From NCBI GenBank assembly GCA_016271365.2, contig CM057456.1, positions 167,293,501-167,357,500 on the forward strand: a DNA stretch of 64,000 nucleotides, written 5' to 3'. Within the stretch, counting starts at the first letter, position 1. Each line of letters begins with the position of its first letter. Below the pieces are notes generated by a model. That model did not search any database. It saw only the letters and a program-made list of their open reading frames with translations, and was not told where the DNA came from. The position numbers were made by a program, and so were the translations under genes. Origin of the DNA: Neoceratodus forsteri. Taxonomy: Eukaryota > Chordata > Ceratodontiformes > Ceratodontidae. Shown in pieces: positions 21,512 through 30,283 of this stretch.

Positions 21512-21673
21512 TATGGAATACATGATGTGTGAGAGTGTGATAAGGGGAAATATATGCATGAGTGCAGAGTGACCTTGGTAATATCACGAGTGGCAGAGCG
21601 TAGTGGAGCAACAAGTGCTTTTACCAAGGTAACTCTGCACAATCTATATTCCATATCACATTCTCACATCATA
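21512..21673. repeat. Hairpin MITE-like repeat, ~160 bp
   Basis: Left arm blocks TATGGAATACATGATGTG.., GAGTGCAGAGTGACCTTGGT and GAGTGGCAGAGCG are mirrored on the right as CGTAGTGGAGCAAC, ACCAAGGTAACTCTGCAC and ATTCCATATCACATTCTCAC. The central loop is at about 21591-21603. No coding capacity. It is probably a small non-autonomous DNA transposon. Confidence 0.75.
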
Positions 21674-22262
21674 TCTGAATTATGCAATAGGTATTATTTT
21701 GCTTGTTTTGTATGTTTTTATGTGGGTTTGGTTTTATTTTGCTGTCACCAAGGAGGCATTCTTAGGTGTTGTTTGGCAGTTTCGGAGCATGTCTTTTCTG
21801 AATGGGTTCCTACTGTTGAGTGGTATAGGGTTTCCATTGGTTATTTTCATGAATGGGTTCTGATTCTTGTTATTCATTGGTTGTTTTCTGGAATGCGTGT
21901 ATGGTATTGGTTGTTTCTTTTTAGGGGTTACGTTTGATAGTTTTGACTGGTTGGAGTATATTGTATTTCTATTGGTTGTTAGGGGTTTGGTTTGGTTTGG
22001 ATTGATTGGTTTTATTTTGAGGGTAGGGTTTATGTTTGTTTTCGAGTTAGCAGACGTGTGTGTCATCTGGGATAGTATTCATTTTTTATCTTTGTTTTGG
22101 CGGTTTCATTACAGCTTGTCATATATTTAATGTACTGCTTTTTGCAACTATCACGTGTTGTTATCCTCGGTTTACTTCACCAGGATTTTTTTTTTGGTGG
22201 GGGAGATTGGTTTACTTCACCAAGTGTTGTTCCATTTCTTTCACCGGTGTACGACATCTATT
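21674..22262. other. TG-rich stretch, no gene
   Basis: The plus strand is strongly G+T biased with recurring TTGGTTGTT and ATTGGTT words. Frames are open over 80-130 codons for that reason, but their translations are low-complexity hydrophobic and match no family. A direct repeat GGTTTACTTCACCA occurs at about 22171 and 22209, next to the broken edge of the following CR1. Confidence 0.5.
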
Positions 22263-22267
22263 TGAAT

Positions 22268-23283
22268 TGGTAAGTTTTGCACCCTGTGGTACCCCACTAG
22301 TAACCCCTGTTTCTTCAGAGTGGAATCCATTTACAATTACCTTCTGTGTCCTGTTGTCCAGCCAATGTTTTACCAAGGCTACCACCCTGGGACCCTCTCC
22401 CAGGCTGGTTAATTTGACTATTAATCTTTTGTGTGGGACTGTGTCAAATGCCTTGCTAAAGTCTAGGTAGGCCATGTCCACAGCCCCTCCCTGGTCTACT
22501 ACTTTGGTCACCCAGTCAAAGAAATATATTAGAGTCGTCTGACATGACCTTCCCACTGTGAACCCATGCTGACTTGGGTCCTGTGCCCCACTGGCCTCAA
22601 GATACTCAACAATTCTTTCCTTCAGAAGTGACTCCATCATTTTCCCTACCACAGAGGTCAAACTGACAGGTCTGTAGTTTCCTGCCTCTGTCTTGGTCCC
22701 ACTTTTGTGAAGGGGAATCACATCCGCCTTCCTCCAGTCCTCGGGTACCACACCATCCTCCCATGATTTATTAAAAAGAGTAGTCAGTGGTTTCACTAGT
22801 TCCCCTTAATTCTTTTAGAATTCTGGGGTGAATTCCATCAGGCCCCATTGCTTTGTCCACCTTCAGTTTTAGGAGTTCTTGCAGAACCCTTTCTTCTGTG
22901 AAAGGGCTCGGATCGACCCTCCTATCAAGAGTGCTTCTGTTAATTGGATTAGGCACTTCCCCCTCCTCTTTTGTGAATACAGAGCAGAAATATTTGTTCA
23001 GTATCCCTGCTTTTTCACTGTCCCCCTCTGCCCACCCACCATTCATTCCATTCAGCCTGACTATCCCTCCCTTTGTCTTTCTATGCTCTCTGATATACCT
23101 ATAAAAGGTTTTATCCCCCTTCTTAACCGAGTTGGCTATCTTTTCCTCAGTTTGGGCCTTTGCTATTCTGACTTCCCTCCCTGCTTCCTTCTGCCTTAAC
23201 TGGTACAGCTCTCTGTCCTGTTCCTTCTGTGTTTCCTTATACTTCCTAAATGCTATCTTTTTCTCCCTGACATTCCCAGCCAC
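22268..23283 (-). pseudogene. CR1 ORF2 reverse-transcriptase part, 3'-truncated
   Basis: Minus-strand frames 22771-23283 and 22212-22796 carry the linker (REVRIAKAQTEEKIANSVKK), the RT finger motif DKAMGPDGIHPRILKEL, then VIPLHKSGTKTEAGNYRPVS, GFTVGRSCQTTLI, AYLDFSKAFDTVPHKRLI and TSGVPQG. The two frames overlap but are shifted relative to each other, so at least one frameshift is present at about 22790. The RT active site itself lies beyond the break. Confidence 0.88.
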
Positions 23284-23336
23284 CTCTTTTGAGAACCATA
23301 GTGGCTTTTTCTTTCATTTTGATTTGTTTATTTGCT

Positions 23337-24335
23337 TCACACAAAGGCTTGTTGCCTCTGTGATGGCAGTTTTGATGATTCCCCATTGTTGCTCCACCCT
23401 CCTTCTAGCCTGCTTGCTAGTGCTTTTCTGAGGCACTCTCCCATCTTGCCAAAGTCAGCCCTCCTGAAGTCCAGTACCCTCACTTTTGTATGGCTTGACT
23501 CTGTAGCTGAGTTTAACATGAACCACACTGTTTGATGGTCACTTGTTCCCAGATGGCAACCCACTTCTAGATCTGAGATCCTCTCACTGCCCCCATTTGA
23601 GAGTATGAGGTCTAAGATTGCTCCCTCATGAGTGGGTTCTGAAACTAGCTGTCTGTGGCCTGCCACCTGTAGGGCATTGAGAACTGCCCTGCTCTTGGAT
23701 GTGGCTGCAGCAAATGTGCTCCAGTTAACATCTGGCATATTCAGGTCTCCCATCAACAGTATCACCCCTTTCTCTGCCACCCTAAGAATGCCTTCTATCA
23801 TATCCTTGTCCATTTCCTCCCCTTTCATGGGGGGTCTGTACACAACCTCTGTGCAGATTGTGGTGCCCTTTCTAGTCTCCAAGGTGACCCACAGTGCCTC
23901 CTCTCCTCCCTGTTTACTCTTTTGTTCAGTTGCTTTTATCCCTTCCTTTACATAGAGAGCTACTCCTCCCCCTCTTCTCTCCTGCCTGTCTCTCTTGTAG
24001 GTTATGTACCCTGGTATGTTAACATCCCAGTCATGCTTCTCTGTGTACCATGTTTCTGTGACTGCTACGATATCCAGGCATCCCTCTTCCATCAAGGTCA
24101 GCAGCTTAGGGAGCTTGTTGCCAAGACTATAGGCATTGGTACTCATTACCCTCCATTTCCTGATGGCCTTATTCCTTTTTGCCCCATCCCTGTCCTTCTT
24201 GCCTTTGTCACTTTCCCCATTTACCCCTGCCCTTCTCCCTATCACTACCTCCATGTTGGTGTTTACCGTACTTACTACCATGATTTTTTTGGGGGGGCTA
24301 GGATTTCCCTGCTCCTTTCCAGTGACTCCTCTCAT
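23337..24335 (-). CDS. CR1 ORF2 N-terminal part: AP-like endonuclease domain (open frame)
   Basis: This 332-codon frame is the longest clean retroelement frame in the window. It starts at a Met (MRGVTGKEQG) that may or may not be the native start. A basic N-terminal leader is followed by the endonuclease/exonuclease/phosphatase fold: STNAYSLGNKLPKL, VAVTETWYTEKHDW (metal-binding Glu), YKRDRQERRGGGVALYV, GDLNMPDVNW and the terminal catalytic LGTSDHQTVWF. The frame ends after RQQAFV by a shift, and the RT continues in another frame at 23283. In active CR1 this domain nicks target DNA. Here the domain looks complete but the protein is truncated. Confidence 0.85.
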   Translation of the reverse strand: MRGVTGKEQGNPSPPKKIMVVSTVNTNMEVVIGRRAGVNGESDKGKKDRDGAKRNKAIRKWRVMSTNAYSLGNKLPKLLTLMEEGCLDIVAVTETWYTEKHDWDVNIPGYITYKRDRQERRGGGVALYVKEGIKATEQKSKQGGEEALWVTLETRKGTTICTEVVYRPPMKGEEMDKDMIEGILRVAEKGVILLMGDLNMPDVNWSTFAAATSKSRAVLNALQVAGHRQLVSEPTHEGAILDLILSNGGSERISDLEVGCHLGTSDHQTVWFMLNSATESSHTKVRVLDFRRADFGKMGECLRKALASRLEGGWSNNGESSKLPSQRQQAFV

Positions 24336-24699
24336 TCAAGTGTCTTATACTAGTTCAAGAAGAGACTGGGTGTGCTGGATGTCTGGCTTTGTGACTGGCT
24401 TGACAGTCATCCCTGTATAGTTACATTTGTTGTGAGGGGGAGACAAAAGGGAAGAAGAACTGCATTTTAGTGTCTTGCAGCCATAACCTGGAAGGCCCCA
24501 CTCCACTGCTGTCCTGTGTGAGTAATAACATTCAAAACCAGTGAGGAGTACAAGCAAGATAACACTTAACACCACAGCAGACAAAGACATGTATTGCTTG
24601 AGGAGGATTTTTTTTGTGCTGGCTTGCTTGCTGCCTGGATGGTTAGCTGGAGGGCGTGCTGGGTGGAAGGAGTTTCCCTACATTGAGGGTCTTAGGCTG

Positions 24700-24700
24700 T

Positions 24701-24759
<59 letters not shown>

Positions 24760-24807
24760 CTCTCTCTCTCTTCCTTCCTTCCTTCCTTCCTTCCTTTCTT
24801 TCTTTCT
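24700..24807 (+). repeat. Polypyrimidine microsatellite (TTTC)n-(TC)n-(TTCC)n
   Basis: About 70 bp of TTTC repeats run into TCTCTC, then TTCC repeats, then TTTC again. All bases are pyrimidines on the plus strand. The long FLSFFLSF open frames here are its translation, not a protein. Confidence 0.95.
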
Positions 24808-25308
24808 GTATTCATTTCATACATTTGGAGCAAACATTTGAGCACAAGTGCTCATTTGCAAAGGTTCCACATAGGGATGGGTGAACGGGCTTTGCAGCAC
24901 ATTCGACTCCCACCCCCGGATTGGATAAACTTAGCTCTGACCAGAAAAACTGAGCCTTTCATGGCTCAACACAAGTTACCGAGTTGGCCTGGTTTGGAAG
25001 TGTGGTTTGGTCTAGAAATAACACTTTCAACACCAGTACTGCATGGAAGTCACTAAACAAGGCAGGACAGGGTGCATAAATAAAAAATGCATTTTTTTGA
25101 TCCCTAATGAATACTCCCAAGTCCCTGTACCATCACATGATCAACAATGGCAAACACTCATGATACTGGGGCACTGAAGGGAGCCAATCAATGAGGCTCT
25201 CTCTTCTGTGATTGATTCATGTTCTAGCCAATCCTGTGTTTCACCACCACAGGATACCCCTAGGAAACAGTGTATTGAGCACATTTGGGGCTTTGCATTG
25301 AAAGGAGC

Positions 25309-25310
<2 letters not shown>
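24808..25310. other. Unassigned stretch, nothing recognised
   Basis: Mixed-composition DNA between two microsatellites. No coding domain, inverted repeat or tandem structure was noticed. Confidence 0.4.
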
Positions 25311-25362
<52 letters not shown>

Positions 25363-25364
25363 TG
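25311..25364 (+). repeat. (GT)n microsatellite
   Basis: An almost perfect GT run of about 50 bp, ending GTATGTGTGTGC. Alternating purine-pyrimidine of this length can adopt Z-DNA; no function is claimed. Confidence 0.95.
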
Positions 25365-25436
25365 CAGAGAGATTAAAAAAAGGTGAAAACAAACGTTTTT
25401 CATTTTCTACTTTCCTTAGTCAGAAAGATAGAGAGC

Positions 25437-25602
25437 GAGGGGGAGAGAGAGAGAGAGAGAGACAGACGGGGAGAGTGTGTGGAGGGAACAACAAATTCAA
25501 CAGCAGACAACAACAGAGTGCAGAGGTTGCAGGAACACCTGTTTTTCATGAGAGAGAGAGAGAGACTAATGAATTCAACAGCAGACAACAGCAGAGTGCA
25601 GA
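25437..25602 (+). repeat. GA-rich tandem duplication
   Basis: Two GA runs (25442-25462 and 25551-25564) are each followed by a copy of AATTCAACAGCAGACAACA.CAGAGTGCAG (25493-25525 and 25569-25601). The spacing is 76-78 bp, so a unit of that length was duplicated in tandem. Confidence 0.8.
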
Positions 25603-25684
25603 AAAAATAAAACAATATTAAGGGGAGCAGAGATAGACAGGACAGGAGGACTCTGTTTGAATGTAATAGTTGATGGGGGGTTAT

Positions 25685-26800
25685 TCTGCCATACAGATTC
25701 TGAAGGGGTGTGTCAACCACATCTCAGACTTGGTGTTGCCCATCTCTGTGCTGCCCTGAAAGGTCATACTGCCATAGACTCTATGTTGCCCATCTCTGTG
25801 CCTGAACTACTACTAAGTCATAGTGCCATAACATTTGTGAAGGGGGTCACATCTCAGACTCTGTGTTACCCATCTCTTTGCCTGAACTACTACTAGCTCA
25901 TATTGCTGTAGCATAGACTCAGTGCTGCCCATCTCTGTACCTGGTCCTGAACTACTACAAGGTCATAGTGCCATACAGATTGTGAAAAGGGGAGTCAATT
26001 TCAAACTCTGTGTTGCCCATCTCTGTGCCTGAACTATTACTAGGTCATACTGCCATAGCGTATACTTTGTGTTGCCCATCTTTGTGCCTGAACTACTACT
26101 GGGTCATAGTGCCATACAGATTGTGGGGTGGGGTCATGTCTCATACTCTGTGTTGCCTATCTATGTGCCTGAATCACTACTAGGTCATATTGCAGTAGCA
26201 TAGACACTGTGTTGCCCATCTCTGTGCCTGAACTACTACTACGTCATAGTGCAATACAGATTGTGGGGGTGGGGTCAAGTCTCAGACTCTGTGTTGCCTA
26301 TCTATGTGCCTGAATCACTACTAGGTCATACTGCAGTAGCATAGACACTGTCTTGCCCATCTCTGTGCCTGAACTACCACTATGTCATAGTGCCATACAG
26401 ATTGTGAGGGGTGGCGCGTCTCAGAATTTGTGTTTCCCATCTCTGTGACTGAACCACTACTAGGTCATAGTGCCATACAGATTGTGGGGGGGGAATCAAG
26501 TCTCAGACTCTGTGTTGCCCATCTATGTGCCTGAATCACTACTAGGTCATACTGCAGTAGCATAGACTCTGTGTTGCCCATCTCTATGCCTGAACCACTA
26601 CTTGGTCATAGTGCCACACAGATTGTGGGGTGGGGTCAAGTCTCATACTCTGTGTTGCCTATCTATGTGCCTGAATCACTACTAGGTCATACTGCAGTAG
26701 CATAGACACTGTGTTGCCCATCTCTGTGCCTGAACTACTACTATGTCATAGTGCCATACAGATTGTGGAGGGTGGTCATGTCTCAGAATCTGTGTTGTCC
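25685..26800 (+). repeat. Minisatellite with 140-bp units made of two ~70-bp halves
   Basis: The word GTCATAGTGCCATACAGATT recurs at about 25962, 26103, 26242, 26384, 26464, 26605 and 26745, giving spacings of 139-142 bp with one of 80 bp. Between them a related half-unit ends AGGTCATACTGCAGTAGCAT. Each half holds a variant of TTGCCCATCTCTGTGCCTGA followed by ACTACTACTA. The single 80-bp step shows loss of one half-unit. The oldest, most diverged units lie at the left. The array ends about 50 bp before the hAT N-terminal coding relic. Confidence 0.9.
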
Positions 26801-26856
26801 ATTTCTGCATCCTAACTAATACTGCTAAGTAAGCAATTAAGTTGGACCCAAAAAAA

Positions 26857-27890
26857 TGGATTTAGAATCAGAGTCTGTTATGGAATTGGAACATGTGGCC
26901 AGCATCATCAGTGTGTCTGAAATTGGCACGTGTAAATTCAAAACTATTTCCCGAAAACAAATTCAGAAAAATTGGGAAATTCACTGCTGAAATTAATACA
27001 GCTGATGAAAATGAAGCAATACAACCAGAAACAGCTGAAGCAACACCACCAGAAAAAGAAAAGAATGTTGGTGAATCCCCTGATCAAAGTAATGCAGCAC
27101 TGTCAGCATCACCAGAAAAATCAGATAAAAGTAAAACACAAAAACAGGTAGCCAAAACACTTAGACCTAGAAAGTCAATGATTAAGAGAAAGGCTCTATC
27201 TAGTACCACTAAACATGGCACTCCACGATATGCCACTCATTCATATCTGGCTCCTTCATCAGAAAGCAGTGCTTATGATAAAGAAGAGGATGTAAATGTA
27301 CAAGAACAAGATCAAAATGTATCAGTTACGCTCTTCCAAAGGTGATGAATCAGAATGTGATACTGATGTGGTAGAAGATGCCACCTGGGTTCCCCCACCC
27401 AAAAGGAAAAAAACACTTAGGGCAAGCACCACCACCAGTAACCACAGCCAGTAGTGAAAAAACAATCAATAATCATGGTAGCTCTTCTGATAATAGACAC
27501 AGTGTGCATGAATCAGGGTCAGAAACAACAGTCACCAAAATTGCTGCAGTTCATGGCATGATGACAGAACAATCCACCTCAGTTGTGTGACATTATTTTC
27601 ATATACTAAAAGTCCCAAAAATGAATATATTGCTGTTTGCACCTTTTGTAATCAAGAAGTTAGCAGGGGGAAAGTGAGGGGCCTGATTGGGACAACACCA
27701 CTAAAAAGGCATTTGCAAAGAGCACATCCAACCATTTGGCTGGGCAGCAGTCCTGAGCAAAGGAAAAATAGCTGTGATGAAAGGAATCATACAGACAATA
27801 GTGATTGTGAAGAGATTGAGAAATGGGGCAGGAAAAAAAACATTTAACTTCACTGACAAAAGTATTTGGACAAGTTACAGCTTCACCACT
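26857..27890 (+). pseudogene. hAT transposase N-terminal relic with BED zinc finger
   Basis: A low-complexity, Ser/Thr/Glu/Lys-rich leader is spread over frames 26893-27345 and 27378-27590. It is followed at 27587-27847 by a BED-type finger: YIAVCTFCNQEVSRGK, then TTPLKRHLQRAHP, giving the C-x2-C ... H-x4-H pattern. A homologous leader and finger occur on the minus strand at 33821-34398, so both come from one hAT family. Frameshifts separate the three frames. The RNase-H-like transposase core is absent; homology stops near 27890, where the composite repeat begins. BED fingers bind DNA in hAT transposases. Confidence 0.75.
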
Positions 27891-27894
27891 GCAG

Positions 27895-29240
27895 TCCTAT
27901 TCTTATGTGTCCACTTTATGAACAAAGGCAGAGAAAATATTCAAATCCTCCCAAAAGGTGATTTTGCGCCACAAGTGTGAACACACATTTTGGTCAGGAT
28001 TTGAAAAATGACAGCTGAGACAGTCATGAGGAGCTGTGAAGAAATGGTTATGTTGAAAATTTGGGGTCAGAATATTGAAAATTACCAAAGTTACAAGCCT
28101 GCATTCGAAAATTTCAATGTAGGCCCATAACTTTGCTTTTTTTTTAATACTTTTACTCCAAATTCTCAATGTAGCCTTTTATGATCCCATGAACAAAGTG
28201 GAGAAATTGTTCAACTCCTGCCCAAAAGGTGATTCTGCACAGCGACTGCAAAATCACCTTTTGGGACGGATTTGCCTAATTTCACTGTCATTGTTCATGA
28301 GGTGGGGCCCTTAAAAAGACATGTTAAACATTTGGGGCACAAATATTCAAAAAATGACCAAGTTATGCCATCAAGTTGAAAACCCCATTGAAATACATTG
28401 AACCACATTTCTGATTTCCTCAGTTCGCTGCCCAGCATTGAAGAGTGAAGAGTGAGAGGATTATGGTGTTGGACCCCCGGTGGGTAAGTAAGGGCTTGGG
28501 GGTATGTGGACTGGTAGGTGCTGAGTGGAAAGGTTGGGTGGGGGGACAGTAATGGTGGCAGGCAGCAACAGACATCGATGGATGGTTTTCTTTTTTACAG
28601 AGTTATGAAAAAATATGAGGGATAGTTTTCTTTATTTCAGGTGGCAACACTGGGGGATTGGGCACCCCTAGTGTTAGTGTTATGTTTGCCAGCACCAGGG
28701 GTGGGCTCTCTGGTGTTGCAGAACCAAAACGAGCAGGGTTGAGGGTAAAAGCAGGCACGGGGGATTAGGCACCCCATGCTGAAAGATTAACATGGGTTGT
28801 GCTTGGGAAGGGGGACAGTTACGTCGGCAGCAGCAACAGACATCAGTGGATGGTTTTCTTTCTTACAGGGTGTATTAAAAATAAAGGACAAGGTATGGCA
28901 TCCGAGATCTTACAGCCCAGCATGGCATGATTGGCATGATGAGTCAAGCAGTAGAGGCAAGTAATCACACAATCCTGAGTCCCAGAAACACACATTAACT
29001 GCTGCAGTTAAACTGCATATCAGCAGACTGGCTAGCACAATGATTAAAAAAAAAAATTATCAGAAATTATTTTGTTTGCCATTTTGTTGCCCCCCACCTC
29101 GACTCTGCAAACAATGTACATCATAATGTACTGTGTGTATGCTTGCTGATGGCCTTGGAGTGGGAGAGTCAGGTAGGGGGACAATATGGGCCGCAGCAGC
29201 AATAGACATTGATGGACAGTTTTCTATTTTGAATGTGTAA
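27895..29240 (+). repeat. Composite repeat family (297-bp monomers + intron-like block), copy A
   Basis: The copy opens with about 1.7 monomers of the 297-bp type (GATTTGAAAAATGACAGCTG, CAAAGTTA.AAGCCTGCATT, AAAAGGTGATTTTG..C). After GAAGAGTGAAGAGTG it shows GTAAGT at 28484 and TTTTTTACAG ending at 28600, a 117-bp intron-like block. Then come about 108-bp repeats with CACTGGGGGATTGGGCACCC (28648 and, altered, about 28756) and further GG.CAGTTTTCTTT.TTACAG-like strings (28620, 28846, 29217). Copies B and C share the same order. No ORF is conserved among copies. Confidence 0.75.
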
Positions 29241-29276
29241 TTCAGCCTCAGTAGGCTGATCATGACAGATCAGCTG

Positions 29277-29373
29277 TGCTTGCTGGGTGGTGTTATGTAC
29301 ATCAAAGGAAAGAGCTGACCTATGATTGGGTTGGCTCTCTCCTTTGAACTACACAAAGTTTATGCCCAGCAAG
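29277..29373. repeat. Hairpin repeat, ~97 bp
   Basis: GCTTGCTGGGTGGTGTTATG...CAAAGGAAAGAGCT and GGCTCTCTCCTTTGAACTAC...CCCAGCAAGCC are inverse, with arms of about 40 bp and a loop near 29318-29328. It is a candidate small MITE between composite copy A and the hAT relic. Confidence 0.7.
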
Positions 29374-29723
29374 CCAGAACACTGTTATAACCAGCCTGGT
29401 CAATGACTGGTGTAACACTGACAAGCTCCTTGCAGATCACTCTGCAATGGACTGACAGTGTCGCACTCCTGAAAAGCCACTCTTCTAACAAAATGTTCAC
29501 TGTGCGAGCATTCACGGTAAACATAAAAATGATAGATAAGGGACAGGTGGCCATTAAAAGAAAAACAGGAGTGTGCAGGAATGGACAGGATGGGGTGACA
29601 TGCAGCTAAAGCCACACTGCCAGTACCAGACCATCTCTTCCTCCTCATCCTTCATCCTGTGTCACAAACTGATGTCTATTGCTGTTGTGCTTCAATAATG
29701 TACACCAGGTCAACTGATGTTAG
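29374..29723. other. Spacer downstream of the hAT C-terminus, nothing recognised
   Basis: No domain-bearing frame was seen. It is expected to hold the 3' untranslated part and terminal repeat of the minus-strand hAT, but no terminal inverted repeat could be matched to sequence beyond 34400. Confidence 0.4.
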
Positions 29724-30283
29724 TCACTGACTAAACTCCTTCGTATTCATTCTCAAGAAGGATAACATCTCCACATTTCTGACAGTTAGGCATGTCCTGC
29801 TTTCACTTAAAAATGTACACACTTCACTCAACATGAGCTCAGAAGATGCACTGAAGCATGGGTGGGAAAATAGTACACTGACTGTTTAAACAGATCAGCC
29901 ACATACATTTTGGATTGCCAATACAATAAAGGGTCAGGACCGATGGCTGGGACATGATGATCAAAAAAAGTACTCCTCCATCTGTTAATGGATACTGACT
30001 GTTGTAGCACTTGTTGAGGATATACTCTTCTTGCTAGATGCCATTAGCTCCATTACTGACATCCTCTCCAACAAGAATGACCCAGGTCTAATAATGGTCT
30101 CAGATTACTCTTCAGTATTAGGACCACACTCCTCTTCTTTGACATCACTGACATGTGACTCCCTCTATGCTTCAGGGCCTTCTTCAATGGTCTACTAAAT
30201 TTGTCCCACAGAACATCCTTCCAGTGCTGAAGTCCCTCTTGTCTGGAAAGTATTTTTTCCACTGGTTCTTAAAGTGATGATCC
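29724..30283 (-). pseudogene. hAT transposase C-terminal (dimerisation) part
   Basis: Frames on the minus strand give SINRWRSTFF...GPDPLLYWQSKM (29828-30010), the DPL.YW block that opens the hAT dimerisation domain. In a shifted frame, SESRTCLTVRNVEMLSFLRM ends at a stop at 29724-29726, matching the terminal R..L....VE.L.FL pattern of hAT proteins. At least two frameshifts occur. Confidence 0.7.

Larger units (their letters stand above)
22268..24600 (-). mobile_element. CR1-type LINE lacking its 3' part
   Basis: On the minus strand this element runs from 5' sequence above 24335 through the endonuclease and the RT fingers and palm. It stops abruptly at about 22270, just after the VTSGVPQG motif. 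The catalytic FADD box, thumb, C-terminal domain and 3' octamer repeats are all missing. Because LINEs are normally truncated at the 5' end, the loss of the 3' end needs a later deletion or rearrangement. Sequence is close to the CR1 at 42242-46232. Confidence 0.85.

Noticed and set aside
24541..25056. 171-codon plus-strand frame with long Phe/Leu/Ser runs.
   Set aside because: It is the translation of the TTTC/TTCC microsatellite.
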